DNA from: Lachnospiraceae bacterium
GTDB taxonomy: Bacteria; Bacillota; Clostridia; Lachnospirales; Lachnospiraceae
DNA: 9,518 bases
NCBI GenBank assembly: GCA_020860745.1
Contig: JAJBTR010000266.1
Location: forward strand, 1-9,518
Direction: 5' to 3'
Shown here: positions 1 through 7,344 of the stretch, in pieces
Layout of the letters: each line of letters starts with the position of its first letter
Numbering within the stretch: the first letter of the stretch is position 1
Notes under the pieces: model-generated
Told to the model about the DNA's origin: nothing
Databases searched by the model: none
Seen by the model: the letters and a program-made list of their open reading frames with translations, nothing else
Program-made: the position numbers and the translations under genes

Positions 1-1395
1 GCTCTGGACCGTCTGGGACTGGATGGCTATACGGTGGAGGTCAGCAGGGTGAAGAAGTCCGGTCTGGATGTCTGTGATTTTGCGGTGAAGCTGGACGAGG
101 CGCATGAAAACCATGATCACGATATGGCGTATCTGCATGGGCATGGTTACGAGCAGAACTATGACTGCAAACATACACAGGAGGAACACAGGCATGATCA
201 TGACCACAGCCACGATTATGAGCATTGCGATTACGATCATGAACACGAACACCTCAGTTATGATCATGATCACGAGCATCACAGTCATGATCACGACCAT
301 GGCCACAATCATGAGTACGAGCATCATAGCCATGGTCATGAGCACGAACACTATAGTCATGGTCACAATCACGGTCACGGGCATGCGCATACACACAGAG
401 GACTTCCGGAGATTATCAGCGTGATTCAGTCATCGGAGATGACGCCTCACGCGAAAGAAATAGCGGTGCGTATTTTTAATATTCTCGCCCGGGCAGAGGC
501 GAAAGCTCACGGGGTGCCGTTGGAAGAGGTGCATTTTCATGAAGTGGGTGCGGTGGATTCTATCGTGGATATTGCCGCGGTCGCGGTCTGCCTGGATGAT
601 CTGGGTATTGAGGATGTTATTGTGCCGGTGCTTTATGAGGGGTGCGGTTACATCCGCTGCCAGCACGGTGTGATTCCGGTTCCGGTTCCGGCTACGCTTA
701 ACATTGTATCGGAGCATCAGATCCGCCTGCATCAGACAGATACGGAGGGCGAGTTTGTCACCCCGACCGGAGCGGCAATCGCGGCGGCAATCTGCACGGA
801 GAACCGTCTGCCGGAGATTTATCGTGTGGAGCGGATCGGCCTGGGCGGCGGAAAGCGGAACTATGAACGCCCCAGTATACTTCGGGCTATGCTGATCGCG
901 CCGCAGGATGATACGGCTGAGGAAAATGCGGAAAGGGTGACCGAAAATAGTGAGGACGGCATCTGGAAACTGGAATGCAATATCGATGACTGCAGCGGGG
1001 AGGCAATCGGCTATGCCATGGAGCGGTTGTTTCAGGCGGGAGCCAGGGATGTGCATTATACGCCGGTCTTTATGAAGAAAAACCGGCCGGGTTATATAAT
1101 CACGGTGCTCTGTGCACCGGAGCCGCGGGAGATATTAGAAGGAATTTTGTTTGCAGAGACCACTACGATCGGAATCCGGAGGCAGTGGATGGAGCGGAGC
1201 GTCCTGCCGCGTACCAGCCGGGCGGCGGAGACTTCTCTGGGGAAAGTCTGTGTGAAAGTGACGGAATATCCGCAAAGCGGACAGACACAATATATTCCCG
1301 AGTTTGAGAGTGTGGCGGATATTTCCAGGAAGAAAAAAATCCCTTTCCGGCAGGCATATCAGCAGATTCTTTCTGAGATAAATATCGGAAAATGA
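1..1395 (+). CDS. larC: LarC, nickel-pincer cofactor nickel insertase (5' end outside window)
   Basis: LarC inserts nickel, in a CTP-dependent reaction, into the pyridinium bisthiocarboxylate mononucleotide to complete the nickel-pincer cofactor of lactate racemase (LarA) and its homologues; it acts in the cytoplasm. The reading frame is open from base 1, and the residues before the first GTG (34) read LDRLGLDG, as expected inside the LarC N-terminal domain, so the true start lies upstream. After a His-rich insert (103-396) come family hallmarks: HFHEVGAVDSIVDI, CQHGVIPVPVPATLNI, FVTPTGAAI, then LECNIDDCSGEAIG of the LarC2 half and FAETTTIGIR. Both halves are fused in one frame, unlike Lactiplantibacillus plantarum, where larC1 and larC2 are joined by frameshifting. 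Partner genes larB, larE and larA would be expected outside the window. The gene converges on the DUF5721-like gene 71 bp downstream, and I see no convincing terminator between them. Confidence 0.93.
   Translation, partial: ALDRLGLDGYTVEVSRVKKSGLDVCDFAVKLDEAHENHDHDMAYLHGHGYEQNYDCKHTQEEHRHDHDHSHDYEHCDYDHEHEHLSYDHDHEHHSHDHDHGHNHEYEHHSHGHEHEHYSHGHNHGHGHAHTHRGLPEIISVIQSSEMTPHAKEIAVRIFNILARAEAKAHGVPLEEVHFHEVGAVDSIVDIAAVAVCLDDLGIEDVIVPVLYEGCGYIRCQHGVIPVPVPATLNIVSEHQIRLHQTDTEGEFVTPTGAAIAAAICTENRLPEIYRVERIGLGGGKRNYERPSILRAMLIAPQDDTAEENAERVTENSEDGIWKLECNIDDCSGEAIGYAMERLFQAGARDVHYTPVFMKKNRPGYIITVLCAPEPREILEGILFAETTTIGIRRQWMERSVLPRTSRAAETSLGKVCVKVTEYPQSGQTQYIPEFESVADISRKKKIPFRQAYQQILSEINIGK
103..396 (+). 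repeat. His-rich degenerate tandem repeat inside larC
   Basis: About 98 codons hold roughly 37 histidines, mostly as alternating HxH units with Asp, Glu, Gly, Asn and Ser (for example HEHHSHDHDHGHNH, and a near copy starting EHHSHGHEHEH). At DNA level it is an imperfect array of CAT/CAC codons alternating with GAT/GAC/GAG/GGT. His-rich stretches are common in nickel chaperones and in some LarC proteins, where they are taken to store or buffer metal. The length here is generous, and the repeat structure makes it likely to vary in length between strains. Confidence 0.85.
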
Positions 1396-1466
1396 GAAAA
1401 AGATTTTTACTGATGAGCATTCATTGCAAAGCCGACGGGTGTTCTTTGATACGTTTCTATTCGTTT

Positions 1467-1970
1467 TTATAATTCGCTCACCGTGATGCCGTGTTTCCTG
1501 AAAAAGATCGTGATCAGCCGGTCCCATTCCGCCTCCAGGGATTTATCCATGGAAAAAACACGGTAGGAGATGCCGGTGGTGCACACAAGGGAGTTGTTTT
1601 TGTAAATCAGGTTTAAAAACAGGCCTGTGATATCCTCCGGGCGGAAACCGCTTCCCGCCCGGGTGATGGTGCTTGCCTGATTTTGCGGTGAGAGCAGAAA
1701 GACAAAGCGGAAGGCGTCGGGCATACGGCTGCCTTTCAGCAGATTCAGACAGAGCGGGCGCAAATGAGAAAAGGGGATGTATTTCAGCCCGGACAGACCG
1801 AGCTGTTCGGACTCTTCCTCAGAATAAAAGGAAGTTCGCACCGCTCCGTCGATTGTGGTATCGAAAGCCTGTGATACGGATGCTTCTTTTAACAGAAAAG
1901 AATCAAACATGTTTCCTTTTAACATCTGGTTCATCAGAGATCCGATCTCTGTAATTTGCAGCGCTATCAT
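1467..1970 (-). CDS. DUF5721-like protein of unknown function
   Basis: A 167-residue soluble protein with no signal peptide, membrane helix or known catalytic motif. It opens MIALQITEIGSLMNQMLKG and contains FDSFLLKEASVSQAFDTTIDG, FYSEEESEQLGLSG and FRFVFLLSPQNQAS. From memory this pattern fits the DUF5721 family, small proteins found almost only in Lachnospiraceae, and the length is right. The start is well supported: AGGAG lies 5 nt upstream of ATG on the minus strand. It is transcribed divergently from the transglutaminase gene, sharing the AT-rich 1971-2098 gap, and convergently with larC. Function is unknown, and the family name is a recognition call that I could not search. Confidence 0.72.
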   Translation of the reverse strand: MIALQITEIGSLMNQMLKGNMFDSFLLKEASVSQAFDTTIDGAVRTSFYSEEESEQLGLSGLKYIPFSHLRPLCLNLLKGSRMPDAFRFVFLLSPQNQASTITRAGSGFRPEDITGLFLNLIYKNNSLVCTTGISYRVFSMDKSLEAEWDRLITIFFRKHGITVSEL

Positions 1971-1983
1971 AAAAACTCCTGTT

Positions 1984-2003
1984 CACAAAAGAATTGATTT
2001 GTG
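1984..2003. repeat. Short inverted repeat, possible operator for the minus-strand gene
   Basis: CACAAA (1984-1989) and TTTGTG (1998-2003) form 6-bp arms around an 8-nt spacer. It sits just upstream of the AGGAG site of the DUF5721-like gene, so it could be an operator or a weak leader hairpin. Short arms in AT-rich DNA can arise by chance. Confidence 0.3.
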
Positions 2004-2036
2004 TTATCATTGACATCAAAGTATATTTAATGATAA
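2004..2036. repeat. Inverted repeat TTATCATT / AATGATAA across the divergent promoter
   Basis: TTATCATT (2004-2011) and AATGATAA (2029-2036) are perfect 8-bp inverted copies separated by 17 nt. One arm touches the candidate -35 and the other overlaps the candidate -10 of the plus-strand promoter, a geometry typical of a repressor operator. The same octamer AATGATAA occurs at 9098-9105 upstream of the HTH gene. Confidence 0.45.
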
Positions 2037-2037
2037 A
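2010..2037 (+). promoter_or_regulatory. Candidate sigma-A promoter for the transglutaminase gene
   Basis: A perfect TTGACA (2010-2015) is followed after 16 nt by GATAAA (2032-2037), which matches TATAAT at 4 of 6 positions. Transcription would begin near 2044, about 40 nt before the AGGAGA site at 2085. The -35 is strong and the -10 weak, which fits a regulated promoter. Confidence 0.5.
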
Positions 2038-2084
2038 ACATTATAAAAGTATTGTCCGGGAAAAGCAATAATAAGACGTATTTT

Positions 2085-2090
2085 AGGAGA
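2085..2090 (+). promoter_or_regulatory. Ribosome binding site AGGAGA for an upstream TTG start
   Basis: AGGAGA is followed 8 nt later by TTG at 2099-2101. That start is not in frame with the transglutaminase reading frame: it gives MFRYRKKDCSSFG and then stops at 2138-2140. A -1 shift at the A7 run (2113-2119) would join it to the main frame and give MFRYRKKRLFILWLM, a normal positively charged signal-peptide start. No comparable site serves the in-frame starts at 2122 or 2140. Confidence 0.6.
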
Positions 2091-2121
2091 TATAAAGTTT
2101 GTTTCGATATAGAAAAAAAGA

Positions 2122-3306
2122 TTGTTCATCCTTTGGTTAATGGCTTTGCTTTTCGCTTTGCCCGTTCTTGCCGGTTTTGATCCGGAAAGAGAAATTACCT
2201 GTTCGGTTGCAGAGTTCCTGTCTGATGAGTTTTTTTCGGAGACTTCAACGGAAGATGAGCCGGAGATTGACCGGGTCTCGTATGGAAGGTATGCTTATCA
2301 GACTCTGGATGACGAAGCGCAGACTGTTTATGATGAGATTGTTTACGCGTTTATGAACAGGGAGGAAGAGAGGGAGGTTTCCACTACCGATGAGGATGTG
2401 CTCAGTCTTGCTTATCAGGCTGTCCGCTATGATTACTGTAATTTTTTCTGGGTAGATCAGCTGGCTTATGTCACAAACAGCAGAAATGATGAGATCGTGT
2501 CCATTTCCATCACTCCCTCCTATACTGTTACGGCGGAAGAGCAGGCTGTTCTGCAGGAGCAGATTGACGCGGAGGCGGCACGGATGCTGGCAGACGCGCC
2601 GTTGGAGGGCAGTGATTATGACAAGGCGCTTTCTGTGTATGAGACGCTGATCCGCGAAGTCGATTATGTCGTTGACGCAGAGAACAATCAGAATATCATC
2701 AGTGTGTTTGTAAATCATGAGACGATCTGTCAGGGCTACGCTTATGCGACTCAGTATCTTCTGGAGTTGCTGGATATCCCATGTATGACAGTGACAGGCA
2801 TCGCAAATGGGGAGAGCCACGCATGGAATCTGGTTTATCTGGATGGAGACTGCTATTACATTGATACGACATGGGGCAACGCCAATTATATTTATCTGTC
2901 GGAAAATGAGGGGGATACTGAGGCTGGAGAAGTAGTCGGATCCGACTATCAATATCTGAATTATGATTATTTTGGGGTGACGACGGAGATGCTTCTGACT
3001 ACCCATACGCCGGATGCGGAGATTCCTCTGCCGGAGTGTACTGCCACAGCGGATAATTATTATATCCATGAGGGATTGTATATAGAGACCTGGGATGCTG
3101 ACCGGATCGGCAGTCTGATCCGCGAAGGTTATGAGAGCGGGGAGGCTGTTGTGCGTATCCGCTTTGCGAATACGGAGCTGTGTGAGCAGGCACAACAGTA
3201 TTTTCTGGAGGATGGCAAGGTGTTTGACTATTGTAACGGTCTTCAGACGGCACAGTATCTGCAGAACGCAGACACTGAGGTGCTGGTGATCCTGTTCCCG
3301 ACGTAA
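2122..3306 (+). CDS. Exported transglutaminase-like (papain-fold) protein, 5' end probably frameshifted
   Basis: The N-terminus is a hydrophobic segment (FILWLMALLFALPVLAGF) ending in a VLA signal-peptidase-like site, so the protein is probably exported or membrane-tethered. Residues about 25-100 are acidic and low in known motifs. The transglutaminase-like core spans about 160-255, with catalytic Cys203 in ETICQGYAYA, His233 in GESHAWNLVYLDG and Asp248 in YYIDTTWGN. This is the complete triad of bacterial transglutaminase/protease-like domains, which cleave or crosslink proteins or cell-wall peptides; the substrate here is unknown. About 140 residues follow without a domain I recognise. The in-frame TTG at 2122 has no good ribosome binding site; the best site (2085) serves a TTG at 2099 in another frame, joined only by a -1 shift at the A7 run. 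ATG 2140 is a further option. The gene lies 136 bp before the sulfotransferase. Confidence 0.85.
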   Translation: MFILWLMALLFALPVLAGFDPEREITCSVAEFLSDEFFSETSTEDEPEIDRVSYGRYAYQTLDDEAQTVYDEIVYAFMNREEEREVSTTDEDVLSLAYQAVRYDYCNFFWVDQLAYVTNSRNDEIVSISITPSYTVTAEEQAVLQEQIDAEAARMLADAPLEGSDYDKALSVYETLIREVDYVVDAENNQNIISVFVNHETICQGYAYATQYLLELLDIPCMTVTGIANGESHAWNLVYLDGDCYYIDTTWGNANYIYLSENEGDTEAGEVVGSDYQYLNYDYFGVTTEMLLTTHTPDAEIPLPECTATADNYYIHEGLYIETWDADRIGSLIREGYESGEAVVRIRFANTELCEQAQQYFLEDGKVFDYCNGLQTAQYLQNADTEVLVILFPT

Positions 3307-3442
3307 GGGATATGGCAGGAGTTTCCCCTGATTCTATGGTGCTTAACTGTGGGGCGATTGTACTGGCAGGATAAAATATGAGATCTGCGGACTGGCGGAA
3401 CTGCAGGTTCGCAGCAATACCTGAGAAAATGGACATGTAACT
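3307..3442 (+). other. Intergenic gap between transglutaminase and sulfotransferase genes
   Basis: I see no stem followed by a T-run and no clear -35/-10 pair. The only ribosome-binding-like element for the next gene is a weak GGA 8 nt before its ATG. A 20-codon ATG-to-TAA frame at 3312-3374 lacks a properly spaced ribosome binding site. The sulfotransferase may be transcribed by readthrough or from a promoter I cannot recognise. Confidence 0.4.
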
Positions 3443-4546
3443 ATGGCAAAGATTAATCTATCACACAATTTACTGGGCTGCCGGTTTGATAACTGGCTCC
3501 GCTTAAAACGATCCAATCCGATCACAGACAAAAAACAGGCGCGGCTTATCACGGCGGTGACTTTTGTCCTGGGGCTTCCGGCTTTGCTGGAATGGCTGAT
3601 TTTTTATATTCCGATTCGAAGAACAAAGGTAAAAGAGGGACCGGTTTATATTGTAGGCTACTGGCGCTCCGGCACGACTTTTTTACAGAATCTGCTGACC
3701 AGGGATCCGCAGTTCGGATGGTTTGATCCGGTAAAAACCGTTACGTTCAGCAACTGTATCCTGCTCAAGCACATGCTGGCGAAGATTCAGAAGCGCCTCC
3801 TTAAGGGTGCACGCCCCATGGATAATCTGGAGTATGAACTGGACCTGCCCATGGAGGAGGTCTTTGCCCAGGCGACGATTTCCACGCAGGCAATCAGCCA
3901 TATGCTGGTTTTCCCGGACGGCGGAAACGGCGCGAAGTACATGGCGACAGCGTTTATCGACGAGCAGGACGAGGAGAAACAGCGGGAGTGGCGCAAAGCT
4001 TACGATTATATTCTGCGCAAGGTGACATGGCTGTATCACGGCAGGCCGCTGCTCTTAAAAAGCCCGGAGAATACCTGCCGCATCGCTGAGTTAAAGCGGT
4101 GTTACCCGAAGGCGAAGTTCATCAATATCTACCGCAATCCATATAAAGTGATTATGTCTACCATCAATATGTTTACCAAGGAGATGGAGCTTCTCTCCCT
4201 GAACGAACCGGCTCCCCGGGAAGTGATCGAGGATCTTTCCATTGAACTTTTTGAGCACATTTACAGGAAAGCGTTTGTGGAACTGTATGACATACCGGAG
4301 GAGGACCGTATTGATATCAAATATGAGGATTTCTGCCGCAATCCGGAGGGATATGTGAAACAGATCTATACGCACCTTGGCCTGGGCGGGTTTGAGGAGG
4401 CAAAACCGTATTTTGAAAAATATCTGGAGAGTCAGAAGGATTATCAGAAGAATACGTTTACCCTGGATCCTGTTCTGCGTGACAAGATCAACAGCAGGCT
4501 GGGATTTTATTTTGAACAGTATGGATATGAGATGATCACAGAGTAA
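3443..4546 (+). CDS. PAPS-dependent sulfotransferase, membrane-associated
   Basis: A 367-residue protein of the broad sulfotransferase family (Sulfotransfer_3-like), which moves a sulfuryl group from PAPS to a hydroxyl or amine acceptor. The 5'-phosphosulfate loop is GYWRSGTTF (72-80). The 3'-phosphate site is NIYRNPYKVIMST, with Arg231 and Ser239 eight residues apart as in classical sulfotransferases. An acidic LPMEEVFAQ segment (Glu138, Glu139) lies where related enzymes carry a conserved acidic motif and may supply the base. A hydrophobic stretch at about 35-58, followed by RRTK, suggests membrane association, and so a lipid, glycolipid or envelope acceptor; this is inference. The C-terminal KYEDFCRNPEGYVKQIYTHL block is typical of the fold. 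The acceptor cannot be read from the sequence. It is first in the series with citrate synthase, MetY and kinase, 69 bp ahead of citrate synthase. Confidence 0.88.
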   Translation: MAKINLSHNLLGCRFDNWLRLKRSNPITDKKQARLITAVTFVLGLPALLEWLIFYIPIRRTKVKEGPVYIVGYWRSGTTFLQNLLTRDPQFGWFDPVKTVTFSNCILLKHMLAKIQKRLLKGARPMDNLEYELDLPMEEVFAQATISTQAISHMLVFPDGGNGAKYMATAFIDEQDEEKQREWRKAYDYILRKVTWLYHGRPLLLKSPENTCRIAELKRCYPKAKFINIYRNPYKVIMSTINMFTKEMELLSLNEPAPREVIEDLSIELFEHIYRKAFVELYDIPEEDRIDIKYEDFCRNPEGYVKQIYTHLGLGGFEEAKPYFEKYLESQKDYQKNTFTLDPVLRDKINSRLGFYFEQYGYEMITE

Positions 4547-4615
4547 GCGAATAATCAGAAACTGTTTGTGCCGGGATTCCGGCAGCGCAGATAAAAAGAA
4601 CTGGAGGTAACGCGA

Positions 4616-6016
4616 ATGGCATTAGAGATGATTGATCAGATGGATAACGAGATGACCAGTCTCGAAGAGATGGGGGATCTTCGTGCAAATATGACCATAT
4701 TGGAGCAGGAACTGTTGAAGAATCATGGTATCGATCCGAACCTTTATATTGAGTACGATGTAAAAAGAGGTCTGCGCGATTCATCCGGTAAGGGTGTGCT
4801 GACAGATCTTACCGAGATTTCCGATGTGTGCGCGTACCAGCTGGTTCACGGGCGCAACATTCCGGCGGAGGGTAATTTATATTACCAGGGCATCAATGTG
4901 ACAGATATTGTAAACGGGCTGGGAGATCGTAAATTTGGGTTTGAAGAGACCAGCTATCTGTTGCTGTTTGGAAAGCTGCCGAGCCAGGAGGAGATGGATG
5001 TCTTTTTCCCTGTCATGTCGGAGATGGAGGAGCTGAGCAATCGGTTTGTCCGGGACGTCGTGATGAAGGCTTCCAGCCAGAATATTATGAACGCCATGCA
5101 GCGGTGCGTGCTGACCTTGTATACATATGACGAGAAACCGGAGGATATCTCACCGGGAAACGTGCTGCGTCAGACCATGGAACTGATCGCGAAGATGCCG
5201 CTGATCGCTATTTTTTCTTATCACGCCTACCGACACTTCCGGAAAGGGGAGACTCTGTTTATCCGGAATCCGGAGCATGGACTGTCCCTGGCGGAGAATT
5301 TTTTGCTGATGCTCCGGCCTGACGGAAAGTATACGGAACTGGAGGCCAAAGTGCTGGATGTGGCGCTGATCCTTCACGCGGAGCACGGCGGCGGTAATAA
5401 CTCCGCTTTCACCACCCATGTGGTGACTTCCACCGGCACGGATACGTATTCCTCTATTGCAGCGTCCCTGGGTTCATTGAAAGGCCCCCGTCACGGCGGC
5501 GCAAACCTGAAAGTACAGCATATGTTCCGGGATATCATGGAGCATCTGGAGGACTGGACGGATGAAAAAGCGGTGGAAGCATATCTGAATAAAATCCTGG
5601 ATAAGGAAGCGTTTGACCATACCGGGTTGATTTATGGTATGGGACATGCAGTATATACTTTGTCAGATCCCCGTGAGGTCATTCTGAAAAAATATGCACG
5701 GAAACTGGCGGAGGAAAAGGGCATGACGAAAGAGTTTGCTCTTTATGACCTGGTGGAACGTCTGGCCGGCCGGCTGATCATGGAGCGGCGGAATATGCAG
5801 AAAAACGTCTGCGCCAACGTGGATTTTTACAGCGGTTTTGTTTACAGTATGCTTGGGATTCCGGAGGAACTGTTCACTCCGCTGTTTGCCATCGCGCGTA
5901 TGCCGGGATGGAGCGCACATCGGCTGGAGGAGCTTTTAAATGCCAGCAAGATTATCCGTCCGGCGTACAAGTATGTGGGCGTGCATGAAAATTATGTGCC
6001 GGTGAACGAACGGTAG
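4616..6016 (+). CDS. gltA: Citrate synthase (citrate/2-methylcitrate synthase family)
   Basis: It condenses acetyl-CoA with oxaloacetate to citrate and CoA, feeding the oxidative TCA branch to 2-oxoglutarate and glutamate. The catalytic set is complete: His254/His257 in LHAEHGGGNNS, His344 in YGMGHAVY and Asp403 in ANVDFYSG. GPRHGGAN and PGWSAHRLEE are also family signatures. At 466 residues it is longer than the roughly 370-430 of many bacterial enzymes because of an N-terminal extension of about 60 residues (EEMGDLRANMTILEQELLKN) before the core begins near GVLTDLTEISDV; such extensions are familiar in clostridial homologues. GGAGG lies 8 nt before the ATG. A 6-bp hairpin (4569-4584) upstream has no T-run. 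Substrate choice (citrate against 2-methylcitrate) cannot be settled from sequence alone, and the symbol is given by function. Confidence 0.94.
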   Translation: MALEMIDQMDNEMTSLEEMGDLRANMTILEQELLKNHGIDPNLYIEYDVKRGLRDSSGKGVLTDLTEISDVCAYQLVHGRNIPAEGNLYYQGINVTDIVNGLGDRKFGFEETSYLLLFGKLPSQEEMDVFFPVMSEMEELSNRFVRDVVMKASSQNIMNAMQRCVLTLYTYDEKPEDISPGNVLRQTMELIAKMPLIAIFSYHAYRHFRKGETLFIRNPEHGLSLAENFLLMLRPDGKYTELEAKVLDVALILHAEHGGGNNSAFTTHVVTSTGTDTYSSIAASLGSLKGPRHGGANLKVQHMFRDIMEHLEDWTDEKAVEAYLNKILDKEAFDHTGLIYGMGHAVYTLSDPREVILKKYARKLAEEKGMTKEFALYDLVERLAGRLIMERRNMQKNVCANVDFYSGFVYSMLGIPEELFTPLFAIARMPGWSAHRLEELLNASKIIRPAYKYVGVHENYVPVNER

Positions 6017-6032
6017 CAGGCAGCATTGCAGA

Positions 6033-6037
6033 AGGAG
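6033..6037 (+). promoter_or_regulatory. Ribosome binding site deciding the metY start
   Basis: AGGAG ends 10 nt before ATG 6048. The in-frame GTG at 6039 is only 1 nt from this site, too close to be used, so 6048 is the likely start. Confidence 0.75.
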
Positions 6038-6047
6038 CGTGATAACA

Positions 6048-7337
6048 ATGAGTGACTATAAGATCAATACAAAATGCGTACAGTCCGGATACCGTCCGGG
6101 CAACGGGGAACCGCGGCAGATTCCGATCATCCAGTCGACGACTTTCCGCTATGATACCAGCGAGGCGATGGGGAAGCTGTTTGACCTGGAGGAAGCCGGT
6201 TATTTTTATACCAGACTGCAGAATCCGACGAACGACATGGTCGCGGCCAAGATCGCGGATATGGAGGGAGGAACCGCGGGGATGCTGACATCCTCCGGAC
6301 AGGCGGCGAACTTTTTTTCCCTCTTTAATATCTGCGAGTGCGGCAGCCATATCGTAGCGTCCTCTTCCATTTATGGAGGGACATTCAACCTGCTTTCCGT
6401 CACCATGGCGAAGATGGGAATCGAGACGACGTTTGTAGCGCCGGACTGCTCGGAGGAGGAGTTGAACGCCGCGTTTCAGGAGAATACCAGGGCAGTGTTC
6501 GGGGAGACGATTGCCAACCCGGCACTGACTGTGCTGGATATTGAGAGGTTTGCGAAGGCAGCGCATGCGCACGGAGTACCGCTGATTGTGGATAATACAT
6601 TCCCGACTCCGGTGCTTTGCCGTCCCATCGAGTGGGGCGCTGATATTGTGACCCACTCCACGACAAAATATATGGATGGCCACGGCGTGGCTGTGGGCGG
6701 AGCGATTGTGGATTCCGGCAAGTTTGACTGGTTCTCCCAGGCGGAGAAATTCCCCGGACTGACGACGCCGGATGAGTCATACCACGGCATTACCTTTGCG
6801 GAAAAATTCGGTCAGGGCGGTGCTTTCATCACAAAGTGCACGACGACGCTCATGCGCGACCTGGGAAGCATCCAGTCTCCGCAGAATGCGTTTTATCTGA
6901 ACATGGGACTGGAATCTCTCCATGTGCGGATGCCGCGGCATGTGGAAAACACCCGTGCGGTGGCGGAGTATCTGCAGGCACAGCCGCAGGTTCTCTCCGT
7001 GATCTGCCCGGAGCTGCCGGGGGATGCCTACTATGAGACGGCGCAGAAATATCTGCCGGATGGATGCTGCGGCGTGATTTCTTTTGAACTCAAAGGCGGA
7101 CGCCCGGCGGCGGAGAAGTTTATGATGGCGCTGAAGCTGGCGGCGATCGAGACCCACGTGGCGGATGCGCGTACCTGCTGCCTGAATCCGGCAACATCCA
7201 CCCACCGTCAGATGACGGATGAGCAGCTCGCCGAGGCGGGGATCCCGGCAGGGATGATCCGCATGTCCTGCGGTCTGGAGGATAAGGACGACCTGATCGC
7301 GGACGTGGCGCAGGCGCTGGCGGCCGCCGGGGCGTAG
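6048..7337 (+). CDS. metY: O-acetylhomoserine sulfhydrylase (PLP-dependent, MetY)
   Basis: A 429-residue enzyme of the Cys/Met-metabolism PLP family that makes L-homocysteine from O-acetyl-L-homoserine and sulfide, the direct sulfhydrylation route to methionine. Evidence: the N-terminal TKCVQSGYRPGNGEPRQIPI typical of this subgroup, YFYTRLQNPTND (phosphate-binding Tyr/Arg), SSGQAANFF, IVDNTFPTPVLCRPIEWGAD with the PLP-binding Asp, and Lys207 in THSTTKYMDGHG as the Schiff-base lysine. The long active-site insert EKFPGLTTPDESYHGITFAEKFG separates it from the shorter MetB/MetC/MetZ enzymes, and its length is normal for MetY. It follows citrate synthase by 31 nt and precedes the kinase by 7 nt, so all three are probably on one mRNA. 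I saw no S-box or T-box leader near it. Confidence 0.95.
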   Translation: MSDYKINTKCVQSGYRPGNGEPRQIPIIQSTTFRYDTSEAMGKLFDLEEAGYFYTRLQNPTNDMVAAKIADMEGGTAGMLTSSGQAANFFSLFNICECGSHIVASSSIYGGTFNLLSVTMAKMGIETTFVAPDCSEEELNAAFQENTRAVFGETIANPALTVLDIERFAKAAHAHGVPLIVDNTFPTPVLCRPIEWGADIVTHSTTKYMDGHGVAVGGAIVDSGKFDWFSQAEKFPGLTTPDESYHGITFAEKFGQGGAFITKCTTTLMRDLGSIQSPQNAFYLNMGLESLHVRMPRHVENTRAVAEYLQAQPQVLSVICPELPGDAYYETAQKYLPDGCCGVISFELKGGRPAAEKFMMALKLAAIETHVADARTCCLNPATSTHRQMTDEQLAEAGIPAGMIRMSCGLEDKDDLIADVAQALAAAGA

Positions 7338-7344
7338 AAAAGAT

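Noticed and set aside
104..424. Plus-strand frame rich in Met, Ile and Thr over the start of larC
   Set aside because: Frame-shifted reading of the CAT/CAC-rich repeat; composition is an artefact of the His codons.
430..1056. Long minus-strand frame opposite larC
   Set aside because: Mirror of the coding frame of a clear LarC; no family features or ribosome binding site.
1396..1466. Possible terminator between larC and the DUF5721-like gene
   Set aside because: Only a 5-bp CAAAG/CTTTG stem with a 12-nt loop; the T-rich stretch is too far away and interrupted.
2245..3195. 316-codon minus-strand frame opposite the transglutaminase gene
   Set aside because: The plus strand carries an intact catalytic triad and promoter; the minus frame has Ile/Arg-rich shadow composition.
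3312..3374. 20-codon frame MAGVSPDSMVLNCGAIVLAG
   Set aside because: The only purine stretch upstream is 1 nt from the ATG, and no similar peptide is known to me.
4569..4584. Hairpin TGCCGG-GATT-CCGGCA before citrate synthase, considered as a terminator
   Set aside because: Only 6 bp and followed by GCGCAGATAAAAAG, with no T-run; it would not be expected to terminate.
5952..6683. 243-codon minus-strand frame across the citrate synthase and metY junction
   Set aside because: Overlaps two well-supported enzymes; no recognisable domain.
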